Part shown: one piece after another, positions 34,961 to 44,106 of the stretch
Layout of the letters: each line of letters starts with the position of its first letter
Position numbering within the stretch: position 1 is the first letter of the stretch
Origin: Acidobacteriota bacterium
Lineage (GTDB): Bacteria; Acidobacteriota; Blastocatellia; Pyrinomonadales; Pyrinomonadaceae
Reading direction: 5' to 3'
DNA length: 64,000 nt
Assembly: GCA_016700075.1 (NCBI GenBank)
Contig: CP065000.1
Location: forward strand, 2,356,001-2,420,000
Made by a program: the position numbers and the translations under genes
The notes under the pieces: generated by a model
The model's input: only the letters and a program-made list of their open reading frames with translations
Database searches by the model: none
Told to the model about the DNA's origin: nothing

Positions 34961-35476
34961 ATGGAAATTCTGATACCCGGATTGATACTTGTCGCTTTGA
35001 TGGTTTACGCCTCAACGCGTATCAAGCGTTCCGCTGCGGCGGCGTTCGAGCCCGAGACCATTGAAACGGACGCATTTTATATCGAAAAGCCCGAGGGTAT
35101 GCTCCACGTTCTGAACGGCGACCCTGCGAAGGCGTTCGAATCGTACTCCAAGGAATACGGCAAAGGTGCACAGGACAACATTCGCCAGATACGTGCCGAG
35201 ATCGTCAAGCTCAAGGGCAAGAGCCTTTCGAGCGCGGCTGCTGATGCAATGCGTGCCGTGGATTCGCCTTCGAAGATCGACGAGGTCATCGACGGCAGAA
35301 AATATGCGGTCGTCGAAGGAACGTCTGAAGAAAGGGAAGTACCGCTCGCCGTGACATACAAGCTTGCGGTTTCCGGCGATAGTTTGTATCAATTAAAAGT
35401 TACGTCGGCGGGCGAACTTGACGCTGATGCGGAAAGCCGCGTCATCGCATTGGTCTCGAGTTTTTCGGTCAAATGA
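34961..35476 (+). CDS. Membrane-anchored protein of unknown function
   Basis: 171-aa protein, not recognised. An N-terminal transmembrane helix (MEILIPGLILVALMVYASTR) anchors a soluble domain that carries the segment GKGAQDNIRQIRAEIVKLKG and ends in strand-rich sequence (VPLAVTYKLAVSGDSLYQLK, ESRVIALVSSFSVK). The stop codon overlaps the first in-frame ATG of the next ORF (ATGA), so the two genes are probably coupled. A 7/8-nt repeat block precedes it. Confidence 0.7.
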   Translation: MEILIPGLILVALMVYASTRIKRSAAAAFEPETIETDAFYIEKPEGMLHVLNGDPAKAFESYSKEYGKGAQDNIRQIRAEIVKLKGKSLSSAAADAMRAVDSPSKIDEVIDGRKYAVVEGTSEEREVPLAVTYKLAVSGDSLYQLKVTSAGELDADAESRVIALVSSFSVK

Positions 35477-35514
35477 TTACAACCCGAAGATGGGGAAAAA
35501 CATCGATAATTCTT

Positions 35515-35988
35515 ATGAGAAAAAGCGTATTCACACTTAGCGTTGCTGCGTTTCTGCTGTTGGTGTTCGGTGCCGCTGAACAGGCTTCAGCTCAGTCGGC
35601 AAGCGGCTCGATAGGCAACGGAACAGTATCCCGAGGCAAGACCGCTCGTGCGGTCGTCGTGCTGGACATTCCCGCAGGGCTTCATACCAATTCCAATCGT
35701 CCCGGCAGCGAATACGCCATTCCCACAACGGTCCGCCCGAGTGCCCGCGGCATCACCATCGGCCGCGTCGCCTATCCGCCGGGCCGCAACAAAAAACTAG
35801 CGTTCTCGGAACGCCCTCTGAATGTTTACACAGGCAAGGTGCGGTTCCCGTTCAACGTGACGGTGCCGGCGAACTACCGTGGTTCTACGATCTCCGTGAA
35901 CGTCGCCGTGCGGTTTCAGGCTTGTACTGATGAGGTTTGCTACGCGCCGAAAACCCAGAATATCACGCTGACGGCGAACGTCCGATGA
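35515..35988 (+). CDS. DsbD N-terminal (alpha)-domain-like periplasmic protein
   Basis: 157-aa exported protein: signal MRKSVFTLSVAAFLLLVFGA, mature domain like the N-terminal domain of the reductase DsbD. The diagnostic block is VAVRFQACTDEVCYAPKTQN, with two cysteines in the CxxxxCYxP arrangement used to pass electrons to periplasmic partners. The earlier part (DIPAGLHTNSNRPGSEYAIP) is the usual immunoglobulin-like fold. There is no membrane domain, so it is a stand-alone alpha domain whose electron donor must be elsewhere. An in-frame ATG at 35473 overlaps the upstream stop; I prefer 35515 for the cleaner signal peptide. Confidence 0.75.
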   Translation: MRKSVFTLSVAAFLLLVFGAAEQASAQSASGSIGNGTVSRGKTARAVVVLDIPAGLHTNSNRPGSEYAIPTTVRPSARGITIGRVAYPPGRNKKLAFSERPLNVYTGKVRFPFNVTVPANYRGSTISVNVAVRFQACTDEVCYAPKTQNITLTANVR

Positions 35989-36835
35989 CGGAGAGCAGCC
36001 GCCCCGTCTTGCCGTATTTCGGCCGGTCCTTTCGATAAGAAAAGAAAATATCGTCGCGTTCCATTGTACAATATGGAGCCGTGAAAATTGCGGTATCCGG
36101 AATTCCCGCCGCGATGAGCTGGTCGCGGTTGACTGCATGCAGATCGACAAGTGCGTGGCCGGGCCGAGTCGGCGAAAAATACCGCATCACATCGTCACCG
36201 AAAGCTTCGCGAAAAGCCGTCATCACGTCCTCGCCTATCTCATAATTTCGCCCGCATGCCGCAGGGCCGATCGCCGTGATCATGTTTTCAGGCGTCGCGC
36301 CGAATTCACGCATCAGCATCTTGACAGCCTTTTTTGCTATCGACAGCGCCGTTCCGCGCCAGCCCGCATGGGCCGCGGCAAAGCTCCGCGTCGCCGTGTC
36401 CCCTATCAGAATTGGAACGCAGTCCGCCGTTTTTACCGCCGCAAGAATGCCGTCCATCGCCGAGGCAACGGCATCTGCCTTGTCGTCATTCTCCGGAATA
36501 TCTTGGTCATCTTTGACCAATTTTATGCGGTCGCCGTGCTCCTGCCAGACGGTCGCGAGCAGAAATTCATCACCGACAACATTCAAAAAACGCCGCCTGT
36601 TCTCGGCGATCAGCTCTTCTGAATCGTCGTTATACCCCGCAAGATTCAGGCTGTTCTCAGGTATTGCGGACACGCCGCCGAGCCGCGTCGAAAACCCGTT
36701 CGCAAAGCCCGCCGCTTCCAATGCGGTGCAAACAAGCACCTTTACGCCGCTGCGTTCTCGCCAACAAAAGCCTGAATCTGCTAAAGTTCTTTCATCATCC
36801 GGCCACTGGCCAACGGCCACTGACCCCTGTTCCAT
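35963..36835 (-). CDS. pgeF: Multicopper polyphenol oxidase / peptidoglycan editing factor (YfiH family)
   Basis: About 290 aa, laccase-like DUF152 family (PgeF/YfiH, also purine nucleosidase FAMIN-like). The signature residues are VKTADCVPILI, AAAHAGWRGTALSIAKKA and AIGPAACGRNYEIG, which supply the zinc-binding Cys and His. The start is unclear: ATGs occur at 36859 and 36835; the second makes the start codons of this gene and of acpS overlap by two bases. The first ~14 residues are encoded by a GGCCACTGGCC repeat, so a later start is also possible. It is convergent with the DsbD-like gene, overlapping it by 26 bases. Confidence 0.85.
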   Translation of the reverse strand: MEQGSVAVGQWPDDERTLADSGFCWRERSGVKVLVCTALEAAGFANGFSTRLGGVSAIPENSLNLAGYNDDSEELIAENRRRFLNVVGDEFLLATVWQEHGDRIKLVKDDQDIPENDDKADAVASAMDGILAAVKTADCVPILIGDTATRSFAAAHAGWRGTALSIAKKAVKMLMREFGATPENMITAIGPAACGRNYEIGEDVMTAFREAFGDDVMRYFSPTRPGHALVDLHAVNRDQLIAAGIPDTAIFTAPYCTMERDDIFFSYRKDRPKYGKTGRLLSVIGRSPSA

Positions 36836-37211
36836 GATCATCTCGACGGGCATCGACATAGTTGAAGTCTATCGCATACGCGAAACGCTCGCCAGAACGC
36901 CGCGTTTTCGCGAGCGAGTGTTCACCGACGCCGAACGTGAATACTGCGACGCCCGCGGCGCGGGCGCCGACAGTTCGTATGCTGCACGCTACGCGGCGAA
37001 AGAAGCATTTCTTAAAGCACTGAGAACAGGCTGGCGAGGGAAGATCGCCTGGACGGACATCGAGGTAGAGAATGACGACGCCGGAGCACCGTCGCTGAAA
37101 CTCAGCGGCGAGGCAGAGCGGCTGTTCAACGAGATGGGAGCCTCGCGAATTCACCTTTCAATTTCCCACACGTCCGAACACGCCGTCGCACAGGTCATTT
37201 TCGAAAGCTGA
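36834..37211 (+). CDS. acpS: Holo-[acyl-carrier-protein] synthase
   Basis: 125-aa enzyme that attaches phosphopantetheine from CoA to ACP. It starts MIISTGIDIVEVYRIRETLA, which holds the metal-binding Asp, and continues with RERVFTDAEREYC and the catalytic SSYAARYAAKEAFLKALRTG block (Glu of AAKEA). It ends SISHTSEHAVAQVIFES. The ATG at 36834 is fixed by this conserved N-terminus. It is divergent from pgeF with overlapping start codons, so there is no separate intergenic space and the promoter must lie inside pgeF. Confidence 0.95.
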   Translation: MIISTGIDIVEVYRIRETLARTPRFRERVFTDAEREYCDARGAGADSSYAARYAAKEAFLKALRTGWRGKIAWTDIEVENDDAGAPSLKLSGEAERLFNEMGASRIHLSISHTSEHAVAQVIFES

Positions 37212-37221
37212 TCTGCGGCCT

Positions 37222-39153
37222 CTACTGCTGCGGCCTGGCGGCACGCGGGGTCGTGTTGAAATATGCGATCGCGGGGTCGTGGTCCGAGAAGTTCTCGAGC
37301 CGCTCGTTGTCGTTCCGGTAAGCTTTCGGAAAATCCGCGTTCAGCCGCCCGTAGCCGAAGCCGTGAATGAATGGCCGCAGCGACTGGCTGACGATGATGT
37401 GGTCCAGCACCTGGGCGTTTCCGTCGAAATGATACGAATAGCGCTGGTCTGCGGCGATCAGATCGACAAGGTTGACCATATCGGGATTCACTAGGTCCTC
37501 GGACGGATTCATCACCTGGTCGCGTGGTGCGGGCGTGCCCTTGATCGCTCCGATCACATCGACGATGCCGTCATTGAACTGATACGCGTTGAAATCGCCG
37601 ACGAGGATGATCTTCGCGTTCGGATCGGCGGTCTGCGTCGCCTGTACCCATTTGGCGAGAAACTCGGCCTGCAGGCGTTTTTTCGTTCTTACGTCGTCCT
37701 GACGTTTCGGGTCGTTGTAGCCGAGGAATGATTTCAGATGGTTCACGACCGTGATGAATTCGAACGGCGTTTCGCTGTCCTTAGGAGTAAAGGACGCACG
37801 CAGCATCAGCGGCGGACGGTCGTTCAGCAGACGCTGCTCACGCGAGCCGGGCGAAGTGTACTTTTCGTCCTTGCCGAACTGCTTTACCTCGAGCACCTTG
37901 ATCTTCGACGTTTTCACAAGGAAACCGACATTGATGCCGCGGCCGTCGTTGCCGCGAACGACGTGTGCCTCATATTTGGGATCGGTGCCGCCCGCTGCCA
38001 CGGCGTCAGCGTTTATGCGGTTGCCCAACCGCTGCAGCGATGCCTGATTTTCGACCTCGACCATGCCGATGACGTCCGGCATGTTCATTACCAGCCGAAC
38101 GCCGGCCGATATCTTTCGCAGGCGCTGCGTGAACGATTCCGCCGTTACGATCTCTTCGTTTATTCCCGGATCGTCCTCGTCATCGAACAGATTTTCCACG
38201 TTCATCGCCGCCACCGAGAACTGCGTGTCGGTGGGCGCCGGCATCTTAAAGCTCTTCAGCGTTGACGAGACCGACGGCCTCGAATCGGGGTCGGTCAATA
38301 TCGCGTACGAGCGGAACGCGTAATACATCACGCCCGTCAGGTTCTTCAGCTCGGTCTGCGACGGTACGTCGATGGCCTGCGAGCCTAGCTGTGCCATGCT
38401 CTCGACGCGCAATACGTGCGGGTTCGAGTTGAAGATCGGCATCTTGGGCCAATTTTTTCTGAAATCGTTCTTATCCTTGTCGGGCAGCAGAATGAAATCG
38501 TAAATGTTGAATCCCGGCTCGCGGAAAGGCCGCGGCATTCCCTTTACAACGCCGTAAAAAACGCCGTTCGACGTCGCCCTATTGTTTATGTTGTCGATGC
38601 GCCCGCCTGTCGGCTGCGTGACGGTCATTTCAGCGACCATCACCCGCATACCTTCGAACCGCTCAAGCTCGTCGATGGTGCGGGCGCTCATGTCGTTCGC
38701 ACCGATGACGGTTGGTTTCGGCAGCGGATTATCTTTCGACAGGACCTGGATCAGGTCGCGGTTCTGCTGCATCACTATCTGCGTGATCGGCAGCGACATC
38801 GGCTCCGCAGTGGGCCTGAACTCGGTCACCTGGCCGGTCACGCTGACCAGATTGCCGACGGCGGCCTCGCCGCGGGGCTCGGTTCGGGTAAAGACGAATA
38901 GCCCTTCGCTGGTCGCGGGGTTGTTGTCGGTCTTGTCGTCGGGCGATTGGATGAAAAATCCGTTGCGCACACGGGCCGTAACAATGCCCGTGGTCTTTAC
39001 CATCTGCCGTTCGTACGGCGATACGTTCTTATCGCCCTGAATTGCGTGTATCGGATATTCGCGTTGTGCGAATGCGGAAACCGCAGTTAAGGCGGAGAGC
39101 GAAATTACGACCGCAAAGCGGGCCATGCCGCGAAATGAATTCTTATAGAACAT
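37222..39153 (-). CDS. Secreted endonuclease/exonuclease/phosphatase-family protein
   Basis: 643-aa exported protein: signal MARFAVVISLSALTAVSAFA. An N-terminal OB-like region (residues 30-280) precedes an EEP nuclease domain with the motifs FSVAAMNVENLFDDEDDPGI, GMVEVENQ, FEFITVVNHLKS, ILVGDFNAYQFNDGI and FSDHDPAIAYF, covering the Asn, Glu, His and Asp catalytic residues. The architecture fits ExeM-like extracellular DNases. Its ATG overlaps the stop of the upstream NUC1 gene by one base, so the two nucleases are co-translated. It is a plausible extracellular DNA-degrading unit. Confidence 0.88.
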   Translation of the reverse strand: MFYKNSFRGMARFAVVISLSALTAVSAFAQREYPIHAIQGDKNVSPYERQMVKTTGIVTARVRNGFFIQSPDDKTDNNPATSEGLFVFTRTEPRGEAAVGNLVSVTGQVTEFRPTAEPMSLPITQIVMQQNRDLIQVLSKDNPLPKPTVIGANDMSARTIDELERFEGMRVMVAEMTVTQPTGGRIDNINNRATSNGVFYGVVKGMPRPFREPGFNIYDFILLPDKDKNDFRKNWPKMPIFNSNPHVLRVESMAQLGSQAIDVPSQTELKNLTGVMYYAFRSYAILTDPDSRPSVSSTLKSFKMPAPTDTQFSVAAMNVENLFDDEDDPGINEEIVTAESFTQRLRKISAGVRLVMNMPDVIGMVEVENQASLQRLGNRINADAVAAGGTDPKYEAHVVRGNDGRGINVGFLVKTSKIKVLEVKQFGKDEKYTSPGSREQRLLNDRPPLMLRASFTPKDSETPFEFITVVNHLKSFLGYNDPKRQDDVRTKKRLQAEFLAKWVQATQTADPNAKIILVGDFNAYQFNDGIVDVIGAIKGTPAPRDQVMNPSEDLVNPDMVNLVDLIAADQRYSYHFDGNAQVLDHIIVSQSLRPFIHGFGYGRLNADFPKAYRNDNERLENFSDHDPAIAYFNTTPRAARPQQ

Positions 39154-40871
39154 TACTGCTTATCCCGTTTTCTCTCTAAAATCTCCTGCGTATTCTTGCC
39201 TATCGCGGAGAAGAAATCGTATCCCGTAAGGTATTCGACCGCATCGACGGTCGTTCTGAAGGTCCGCCACGGCGTTGACTGCGTCAGAGGCGGCTGATTT
39301 GGGACGATGATCCCAAATGCGCGCGTTGCCTTCGTAATACGCTGCAGGTCATTATTGCCGTTGGGCAATATCAGAACTACTTTCCAGGTGACCTGCGGTA
39401 TGACCACTTGTCCGCCCGCGATGGTGCCGGCATTTCCATGAGGGCCTGAGATTATATAGATCTCGTTGCCCTGGCTGGCGAGCGTGCGGCAGTAGTTCTC
39501 AAAATCGACCCACGGCCCCTGATTGTTCGCAGGCAGCTGCGGGATGATGTTGGTCATCAGGTACGTCGAATCGTTGATCGTCTGATTGACGGTGCGGTCG
39601 CCCGAAGGGCACATATGCCCGCGGTCGTAACCTGAGCCCGAATAATCGCTCGGCTGTACCTGATACCAGCCCGCCGGCAGTGATGTGTCAGGGCTAAAGC
39701 TGCCGCTGTTCGCCGAACCGATCCACGAGGTGTCAAGACGCCACGCGACCCAATTCGGCGTGCCTTTCGACCTGTTGTAGGACAGCGTGTATGCGGGCCG
39801 CTCGATCAAATAATTGTTCTGATTTGCCGGATCTGACGTTGCGTTCGACGGGTTGCCGAACAGCAGCGGATTCTCGTTCGGCAGCGGCGCGTTGACGTTG
39901 AGGTTCAGGTTGAGATTGACCGTCCGGCCTTGTCCGTCCGCTGCGAGGCCCGTTATCTGCTTCGTGCCGCCGCTGACCGTTGTTGGGACAGTCGCCAGGA
40001 ACGAGAAAATATTATCGCCCGCCGTAACGTCGCCGTTCGTACCGTCGTCAAAAAGCGGCTGCGACGCGGGGCCGTCGATATTCGTAAGGTTTACCGTGAC
40101 GGTAATGCCGGTACTCGGCGGCGTGGTCGCGGGAATGACCGTCGCCGTCAGCAGAGTATTTCCCGGCGGTGTGACCGTCGTCGGGCTTGCTGTGAGCGAT
40201 GCGAAAAGATTGGTTCCCGAGCCCGAACAGGTTACGGGTGCCGTCGATGTGTTGCGTGCCGCTGAAGGTGTGAGCGTCTGAAAATCGACCGAATTGTCGT
40301 CCGTGTCCTGACAGCCGTTCTGCAGCCTTGCTTTGCTGTTGCCGTCGCCGGGGGCCGTCGTTCGTGTTCCTTCAAAGAAGATGTTGCTGCCCGTTCCCCA
40401 GCCGACCGCGTCTATTACCGCACCGGAATTGGCCTCGCCCTGGCGTATCGCCAGGCCGCCGTTGGCGGCTGCCAGAGCACACGAGCATGTTGCATTGTTA
40501 TAGGTAACGTTCGGCGTCACGCCGCCCGTATAGGATGTGGACGCGATCAGATAATACTGCCCCGCCTGCAGCACCGTCGATGTGGTCCAGGCGTGAAAAT
40601 TTACGTCATTGGTCCCGTTCTGCGAGCGGTAAACGAGACGGTAGCCGTTCAGGTCGATCGGGGCGGCGCTCGTGTTCAGTATCTCGATGAACTCATCATT
40701 GGCATTTCCCGGCGAGCCTGCCTGAAATTGGCTGATAACGAGGTGCGGAGACACCAGAGTGCTGTCCGCGAGACCGAGCCGATCCGATTGAGCCGAGGTG
40801 TGCGCCTCAAAAAATAAACCAACGGCGGCCAAAACAGCGACCGCCACGAACAAAACAATACTTTTCATCAA
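39153..40871 (-). CDS. Secreted lamin-tail domain / NUC1 endonuclease
   Basis: 572-aa exported protein. Signal: MMKSIVLFVAVAVLAAVGLF. Residues about 40-200 look like a lamin-tail domain (VISQFQAGSPGNANDEFIEI, LNTSAAPIDLNGYRLVYRSQ, WTTSTVLQAGQYYLIAS). A linker domain follows, then a NUC1 nuclease with PSDYSGSGYDRGHMCPSGDR (active His in DRGH) and YLMTNIIPQLPANNQGPW. It is a paralogue of the lipoprotein nuclease at 32134-32985. LTD plus nuclease is a common secreted pair in environmental bacteria. Its stop overlaps the start of the EEP nuclease gene. Confidence 0.9.
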   Translation of the reverse strand: MMKSIVLFVAVAVLAAVGLFFEAHTSAQSDRLGLADSTLVSPHLVISQFQAGSPGNANDEFIEILNTSAAPIDLNGYRLVYRSQNGTNDVNFHAWTTSTVLQAGQYYLIASTSYTGGVTPNVTYNNATCSCALAAANGGLAIRQGEANSGAVIDAVGWGTGSNIFFEGTRTTAPGDGNSKARLQNGCQDTDDNSVDFQTLTPSAARNTSTAPVTCSGSGTNLFASLTASPTTVTPPGNTLLTATVIPATTPPSTGITVTVNLTNIDGPASQPLFDDGTNGDVTAGDNIFSFLATVPTTVSGGTKQITGLAADGQGRTVNLNLNLNVNAPLPNENPLLFGNPSNATSDPANQNNYLIERPAYTLSYNRSKGTPNWVAWRLDTSWIGSANSGSFSPDTSLPAGWYQVQPSDYSGSGYDRGHMCPSGDRTVNQTINDSTYLMTNIIPQLPANNQGPWVDFENYCRTLASQGNEIYIISGPHGNAGTIAGGQVVIPQVTWKVVLILPNGNNDLQRITKATRAFGIIVPNQPPLTQSTPWRTFRTTVDAVEYLTGYDFFSAIGKNTQEILERKRDKQ

Positions 40872-40988
40872 AAAGAACGCCCCCAGGGCTCAACTGCCAA
40901 TTTCCGAATTTGCGCGTGCAATCTATATTTCTACCACATTTCGACGTTCAGACGAAGAAAATCCGGTAAAACCGAGGTTACGAAAACG

Positions 40989-42395
40989 CTAATTCGAAGC
41001 TCTGGGCGTCGCCGCCGGCCTCGCCGCCTGAGCGGGCCGCGGATAGACCACGGGGCTCTTGTTGCCGGCCTTGTCCACCGCACGCACGCCGAAAAAGTAG
41101 TTGTCCTTAGACATATTCTTCACCGTGTACGCCGTTACATTGCCGACGAATTGCGAGTTGGTCCACACCGGCGATGTCGTGTCGCGCCAGACGATCTCGT
41201 AGCCCGCAAGGTCGGCTTCCGAATTTGCGTCCCATTTCAGGTCGGTGTCGTTGGTCAGCCGTCCGGTTACGATGCCGACATTACGCGGCTTTGCGGGCGC
41301 ATTCGCGAGTCCCGCGAGAGCGATCAGGTTCACGCGTGCGACATTGGCGTTGTATTCATAGTCAACGAGGTCCGGCGTGTCACCGTAGTTGATGCTGTTC
41401 TCTGTGCGGACGTTCTGGTGCTGGTGCGTGTAATCTTCGTCCGGCTCGGTAAATCGCACCGCCGCGAAACCGCGTTCGAGGAAAGGAATGTGGTCGCCGC
41501 CGCGTCCATAGCGGTCGCGCCGATAGATCATCCAAACACTAAAGTCTTTCAAATACCGCTCGGCTTGCTCTTTGATGTATCGGGCGAGCTGTCGCGACGA
41601 AGAATCATTCTCGCCGCCGACGCTGCGTCGCGTGTTCGCCTCGGCGGGCGTTTCATTCGACGGCACGCCCTCGCTGAAAACGCGAACCCGTTTACGATGC
41701 GGCGAATCCTTTTTCGTCAGCACGCCGCCGACGATGTCATTTGTGAACATCGCCTCGATGTTCATGTTCGCCTGCTTCGCCTGTTCGGCGTAATACGCGG
41801 CACCGAGCAGTCCCTGTTCCTCGCCCGGAACGGCCATAAAGATGATGGTCGCGTCAAATTTTCGCTTCGACATCACGCGGGCGAGCTCGAGCGAAACGGC
41901 AGTTCCCGAGGCATCATCGTTCGCTCCCGGAGCGTCGCATTTCGCGTCCGTCGGCGAAGTGCACATCGAATCGTAGTGCCCCGAAACGACGTAAATTCTG
42001 TCCGGTGCGGTCGTGCCTTTCAATATCGCGAAAACGTTGGTCAGAACCGTCGGCTCCGGTATGCGGGCGGCCTTTTCCTGCGTAAATGCCTGTTTTTGCA
42101 CGTCCAGGCACCCGCCGCACTCACGGCTGATACGCGTGAATTCTTCAAATATCCAATCGCGTGCCGCACCGATGCCGCGTGTCGGGTCGTTCTGCTCCGA
42201 CAGCGTGTTCCGCGTACCGAAAGACACCAGCTTGCGAACGTAGCCCTCGATGTTCTTGGCGGAGACCTCTTTGACCATCTTCGCGACCTCGGGGTCGGGT
42301 TTTGACCCTACGTTCTGTGCCGGAGATCCGGCTGCCAAGAAAAGGCTAAGTGCAGCGGCGCTTAGCAACATATAACCAATAGATTTGTTTCGCAT
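40989..42395 (-). CDS. Secreted M28 family zinc peptidase with fibronectin type III domain
   Basis: 468-aa exported aminopeptidase-like enzyme. Signal: MLLSAAALSLFLAAGSPAQN. The zinc ligands are seen in VVSGHYDSMC (His), CDAPGANDDASGTAVSLELA (bridging Asp), AVPGEEQGLLGAAYYAEQAK (catalytic and ligand Glu) and a late His (DEDYTHQHQN). The last ~85 residues (PAKPRNVGIVTGRLTNDTDL, TVKNMSKDNYFFGVRAVDKA) form a fibronectin type III-like module. It probably trims peptides outside the cell. It is divergent from the TPR gene. Confidence 0.9.
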   Translation of the reverse strand: MRNKSIGYMLLSAAALSLFLAAGSPAQNVGSKPDPEVAKMVKEVSAKNIEGYVRKLVSFGTRNTLSEQNDPTRGIGAARDWIFEEFTRISRECGGCLDVQKQAFTQEKAARIPEPTVLTNVFAILKGTTAPDRIYVVSGHYDSMCTSPTDAKCDAPGANDDASGTAVSLELARVMSKRKFDATIIFMAVPGEEQGLLGAAYYAEQAKQANMNIEAMFTNDIVGGVLTKKDSPHRKRVRVFSEGVPSNETPAEANTRRSVGGENDSSSRQLARYIKEQAERYLKDFSVWMIYRRDRYGRGGDHIPFLERGFAAVRFTEPDEDYTHQHQNVRTENSINYGDTPDLVDYEYNANVARVNLIALAGLANAPAKPRNVGIVTGRLTNDTDLKWDANSEADLAGYEIVWRDTTSPVWTNSQFVGNVTAYTVKNMSKDNYFFGVRAVDKAGNKSPVVYPRPAQAARPAATPRASN

Positions 42396-42456
42396 CGTTT
42401 TACGCTATATATTATGCAAAAGTCCTACAAATTCTACAGCCAAAGGAGGCAAGATC

Positions 42457-44100
42457 ATGAAAGCTCTAGCATTGATTTTGATAGCCGCTTCATTTGTGTG
42501 CGCTCAGCACGGGCACGGCACTTCCAAAGCGGCTACGACCAAAAAAGCGATCTGGCTCGACAACGGGCTCGGCGACGTTGACCATCCTGTGTCAACGAAC
42601 AATAGCGAGGCTCAGAAATTTTTCAATCAAGGCCTAGCCTATCTTTACGCGTTCAATCATGACGCTGCCGTCGCCTCATTCAAACACGCGGCCGAGATGG
42701 ATCCTGATCTCGCGATGGCATACTGGGGCATCGCTTTGGGACTGGGTGCCAATTACAACGACCCCGCAGGGCCCGAGCGTTTTGCCGCCGCGTACCAGTA
42801 CCTGAAAAAGGCACAGGCAGCAGCCTCGAAAGCATCACCGGCAGAGCAGGCGTATATCGCGGCGTTGGCAAAACGCTATTCCCGGGATCCGAATGCGGAT
42901 CAGCAGAAATTGGCAAACGATTACACCGCGGCGATGGCGGAATTGGTGAAGAATTACCCTGACGATCTTGACGCGGCCACGCTTTATGCAGAAAGCATGA
43001 TGAACCTGCGTCCGTGGCAGCTATGGTCGCTCGATGGAAAACCCGCACCCGGAACGCTCGAGATAATCGCCGTCCTCGAGGGCGTTCTTAGGCGCAATCC
43101 GAACCACACGGGGGCGAACCACTATTACATTCACGCCGTCGAGGCAAGCCCGACGCCCGAACGAGGCACCGCGGCGGCGAACCGCCTGATGGACCTCGCG
43201 CCGAATGCGGGCCATCTGGTGCATATGCCCTCGCATATTTACCTCAGGACGGGCGATTACGAGGCGTCGGTCAAGAGCAATCAGGCGGCGATCATCGCGG
43301 ACAGGAAGTTCATCGAGCGCAGCGGTGCTTCGGGCGCGTATCCGCTGATGTACTACAACCACAATATACACATGCTTGCCGCGTCATTTGCGGGGAACGG
43401 CAATTACGCCTCTGCGATCAAGACGGCAAATGAGCTCGCCGCGAACGCAGGCCCGAATGTGAAGGACGTGCCGGCGGTTGAGATGTTCATGCCGTATCCG
43501 ATCATCGTGGATGTGCGGTTCCACAAATGGGACGAGGTGCTCGCGTTCCCGCGGCCCGCCGCGCATATGCTCACGACGATAGCTCATTGGCATTTCGCCC
43601 GCGGAATGGCATTCGCCGAGACCGGGCGGCCCGCTGATGCTGAAAAGGAGCTTGCCGCGATGCGTGAGACGGCAGCGAAGATACCCGCAGAAGCTGCGTT
43701 GTTCACCAATTCGGTCAGCTCCGTTCTGAAGGTTGCCGATGACCTGCTGAGCGGACAGATCGCTGAATCGAAAGGCGACCGCAAAAAAGCGATCGGCCTA
43801 TTGCGTTCCGCTCTTGAATTGGAGGGAAAGATCAACTACGCGGAGCCGCCCGATTGGGACCTGCCCATTCGCGAATGGTTGGGACGCGCCCTGCTCAGAG
43901 ACGGCCAATATGCTCAAGCCGAAACCGTTTATCGTGATGAGATAGAGCGAAGCCCTCGGAGCGGCCGTGCACTTTTCGGATTGGCAGAGGCCCTAAGAAA
44001 GCAGGGAAAGACGTCGTCCGCGAGGTTCGTACAGCGTGAGTTCGAGCGGGCGTGGGCAGGAGCCGACGGCAAATTAGAGGTCGAAAGACTCTATAAATAA
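42457..44100 (+). CDS. Secreted TPR-repeat protein
   Basis: 547-aa exported protein with signal MKALALILIAASFVCAQHGH. TPR helices start at FFNQGLAYLYAFNHDAAVAS and FKHAAEMDPDLAMAYWGIAL. Other repeats are at ANHYYIHAVEASPTPERGTA, MPSHIYLRTGDYEASVKSNQ and the C-terminal LLRDGQYAQAETVYRDEIER. This family is widespread in Acidobacteriota, and its function is unknown beyond protein-protein scaffolding. I start at the ATG at 42457, with AAAGGAGG nine bases upstream, rather than the longer ORF start, since it gives a normal signal peptide. Confidence 0.85.
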   Translation: MKALALILIAASFVCAQHGHGTSKAATTKKAIWLDNGLGDVDHPVSTNNSEAQKFFNQGLAYLYAFNHDAAVASFKHAAEMDPDLAMAYWGIALGLGANYNDPAGPERFAAAYQYLKKAQAAASKASPAEQAYIAALAKRYSRDPNADQQKLANDYTAAMAELVKNYPDDLDAATLYAESMMNLRPWQLWSLDGKPAPGTLEIIAVLEGVLRRNPNHTGANHYYIHAVEASPTPERGTAAANRLMDLAPNAGHLVHMPSHIYLRTGDYEASVKSNQAAIIADRKFIERSGASGAYPLMYYNHNIHMLAASFAGNGNYASAIKTANELAANAGPNVKDVPAVEMFMPYPIIVDVRFHKWDEVLAFPRPAAHMLTTIAHWHFARGMAFAETGRPADAEKELAAMRETAAKIPAEAALFTNSVSSVLKVADDLLSGQIAESKGDRKKAIGLLRSALELEGKINYAEPPDWDLPIREWLGRALLRDGQYAQAETVYRDEIERSPRSGRALFGLAEALRKQGKTSSARFVQREFERAWAGADGKLEVERLYK

Positions 44101-44106
44101 TGTGAG

